From: Lactobacillales bacterium
GTDB taxonomy: Bacteria; Bacillota; Bacilli; Lactobacillales; Vagococcaceae
Assembly: GCA_015655485.1 (NCBI GenBank)
Contig: JAATEZ010000161.1
Location: forward strand, 1-5,625
Length of the DNA stretch: 5,625 nucleotides
Direction: 5' to 3'
In this document: one piece after another, positions 5,498-5,625 of the stretch
Numbering within the stretch: the stretch's first letter is position 1
Layout: each line of letters opens with the position of its first letter
Position numbers and translations under genes: made by a program
The notes under the pieces: model-generated
What the model saw: only the letters and a program-made list of their open reading frames with translations
Told to the model about the DNA's origin: nothing
Database searches by the model: none

Positions 5498-5532
5498 AAC
5501 TGATTTTATTTAAAAGTCGGTTTCTTTTTTTT
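5498..5532 (+). terminator. Rho-independent terminator downstream of the MFS gene
   Basis: AACTGATTTT at 5498-5507 pairs with AAAGTCGGTT at 5513-5522, giving 10 pairs including two G-U, across a 5-base loop. A T-rich tail including T8 follows at 5523-5532. It lies about 195 bases after the MFS stop, so that transcript would carry a long 3' UTR unless it ends earlier by other means. Confidence 0.6.
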
Positions 5533-5567
5533 GTTATGCAGTGGAAGATTTTTTTGAAAAAAATAGA

Positions 5568-5596
5568 TTGACAGTTGATAGCACAAAGTATATAGT
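5568..5596 (+). promoter_or_regulatory. Near-consensus sigma-A promoter facing off the right edge
   Basis: A perfect -35 TTGACA (5568-5573) and a -10 TATAGT (5591-5596) are separated by exactly 17 bases. The predicted start is around 5603. It must serve a rightward gene or operon just outside the window. Confidence 0.8.
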
Positions 5597-5606
5597 TAAC
5601 TACATA
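5589..5606. promoter_or_regulatory. Palindrome overlapping the -10 box, probable operator
   Basis: TAGTTAACTA at 5593-5602 is a perfect 10-bp palindrome. With one mismatched pair the symmetry extends to 18 bp, 5589-5606. It overlaps the -10 box and the start point, a classic repressor position. Its core (GTTAAC) differs from the TTGACTAGTCAA core at 2363-2374, so a different regulator is more likely, perhaps one encoded just beyond the edge. Confidence 0.55.
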
Positions 5607-5625
5607 AGCAACTAACCGAATAACG

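Larger units (their letters stand above)
5303..5625. other. Intergenic region after the MFS gene
   Basis: This 323-base stretch runs to the right edge. It holds a terminator at 5498-5532 and an outward-facing promoter at 5568-5596. The octamer GCCGGTAT occurs twice (5409-5416 and 5471-5478). Short frames are present (for example a 20-codon ATG frame from about 5384 and a 21-codon GTG frame from about 5418), but none has a usable Shine-Dalgarno site. I see no RNA gene. Confidence 0.55.

Noticed and set aside
1..5625. CRISPR array, insertion sequence, tRNA/rRNA or prophage attachment site
   Set aside because: I found no regularly spaced repeats, transposase-like protein, terminal inverted repeats, or tRNA-like fold on either strand.

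Overview
The window is AT-rich, uses A/T-rich codons, and has strong purine-rich Shine-Dalgarno sites (GGAGG type), GTG/TTG starts and sigma-A type promoters. This suggests a low-GC Bacillota genome, most likely Lactobacillales (Enterococcus-like). The assignment is inference from composition and protein style, not from a diagnostic marker.

Layout. (1) 2-445 (+): the C-terminal part of a membrane protein that looks like an ABC-2 type transporter permease, cut by the left edge. (2) 446-831: convergent intergenic region with a weak hairpin just after the permease and a strong GC-rich terminator at 728-762. (3) 832-1845 (-): a membrane-anchored alpha/beta hydrolase of the HSL/family IV esterase type. 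(4) 1846-2398: divergent intergenic region with a plus-strand terminator that has no obvious gene in front of it. It is followed by a near-consensus promoter whose predicted start site abuts a perfect 24-bp palindrome. (5) 2399-2833 (+): MarR-family regulator. (6) 2931-3569 (+): FMN nitroreductase of the YdgI type, probably in the same operon. (7) 3570-3931: a hairpin-dense intergenic region. (8) 3932-5302 (+): 14-TM DHA2-type MFS drug exporter with a TTG start. (9) 5303-5625: a terminator, then a very good promoter with an embedded palindrome facing off the right edge.

How the genes may work together. The MarR regulator plus nitroreductase resembles the B. subtilis ydgJ-ydgI neighbourhood. 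It is best read as a self-regulated response unit in which the repressor sits on the palindrome and de-repression co-produces a flavin reductase. The exporter is separated by several hairpins and lacks a copy of the palindrome, so direct control by this MarR protein is not shown. The hydrolase is oppositely oriented and not obviously linked. Nothing here is a clearly new system. The points most worth a second look are the MarR operator-promoter, the structured region in front of the exporter, the orphan terminator at 2085-2114, the altered acid motif in the hydrolase, and the palindromic promoter at the right edge.
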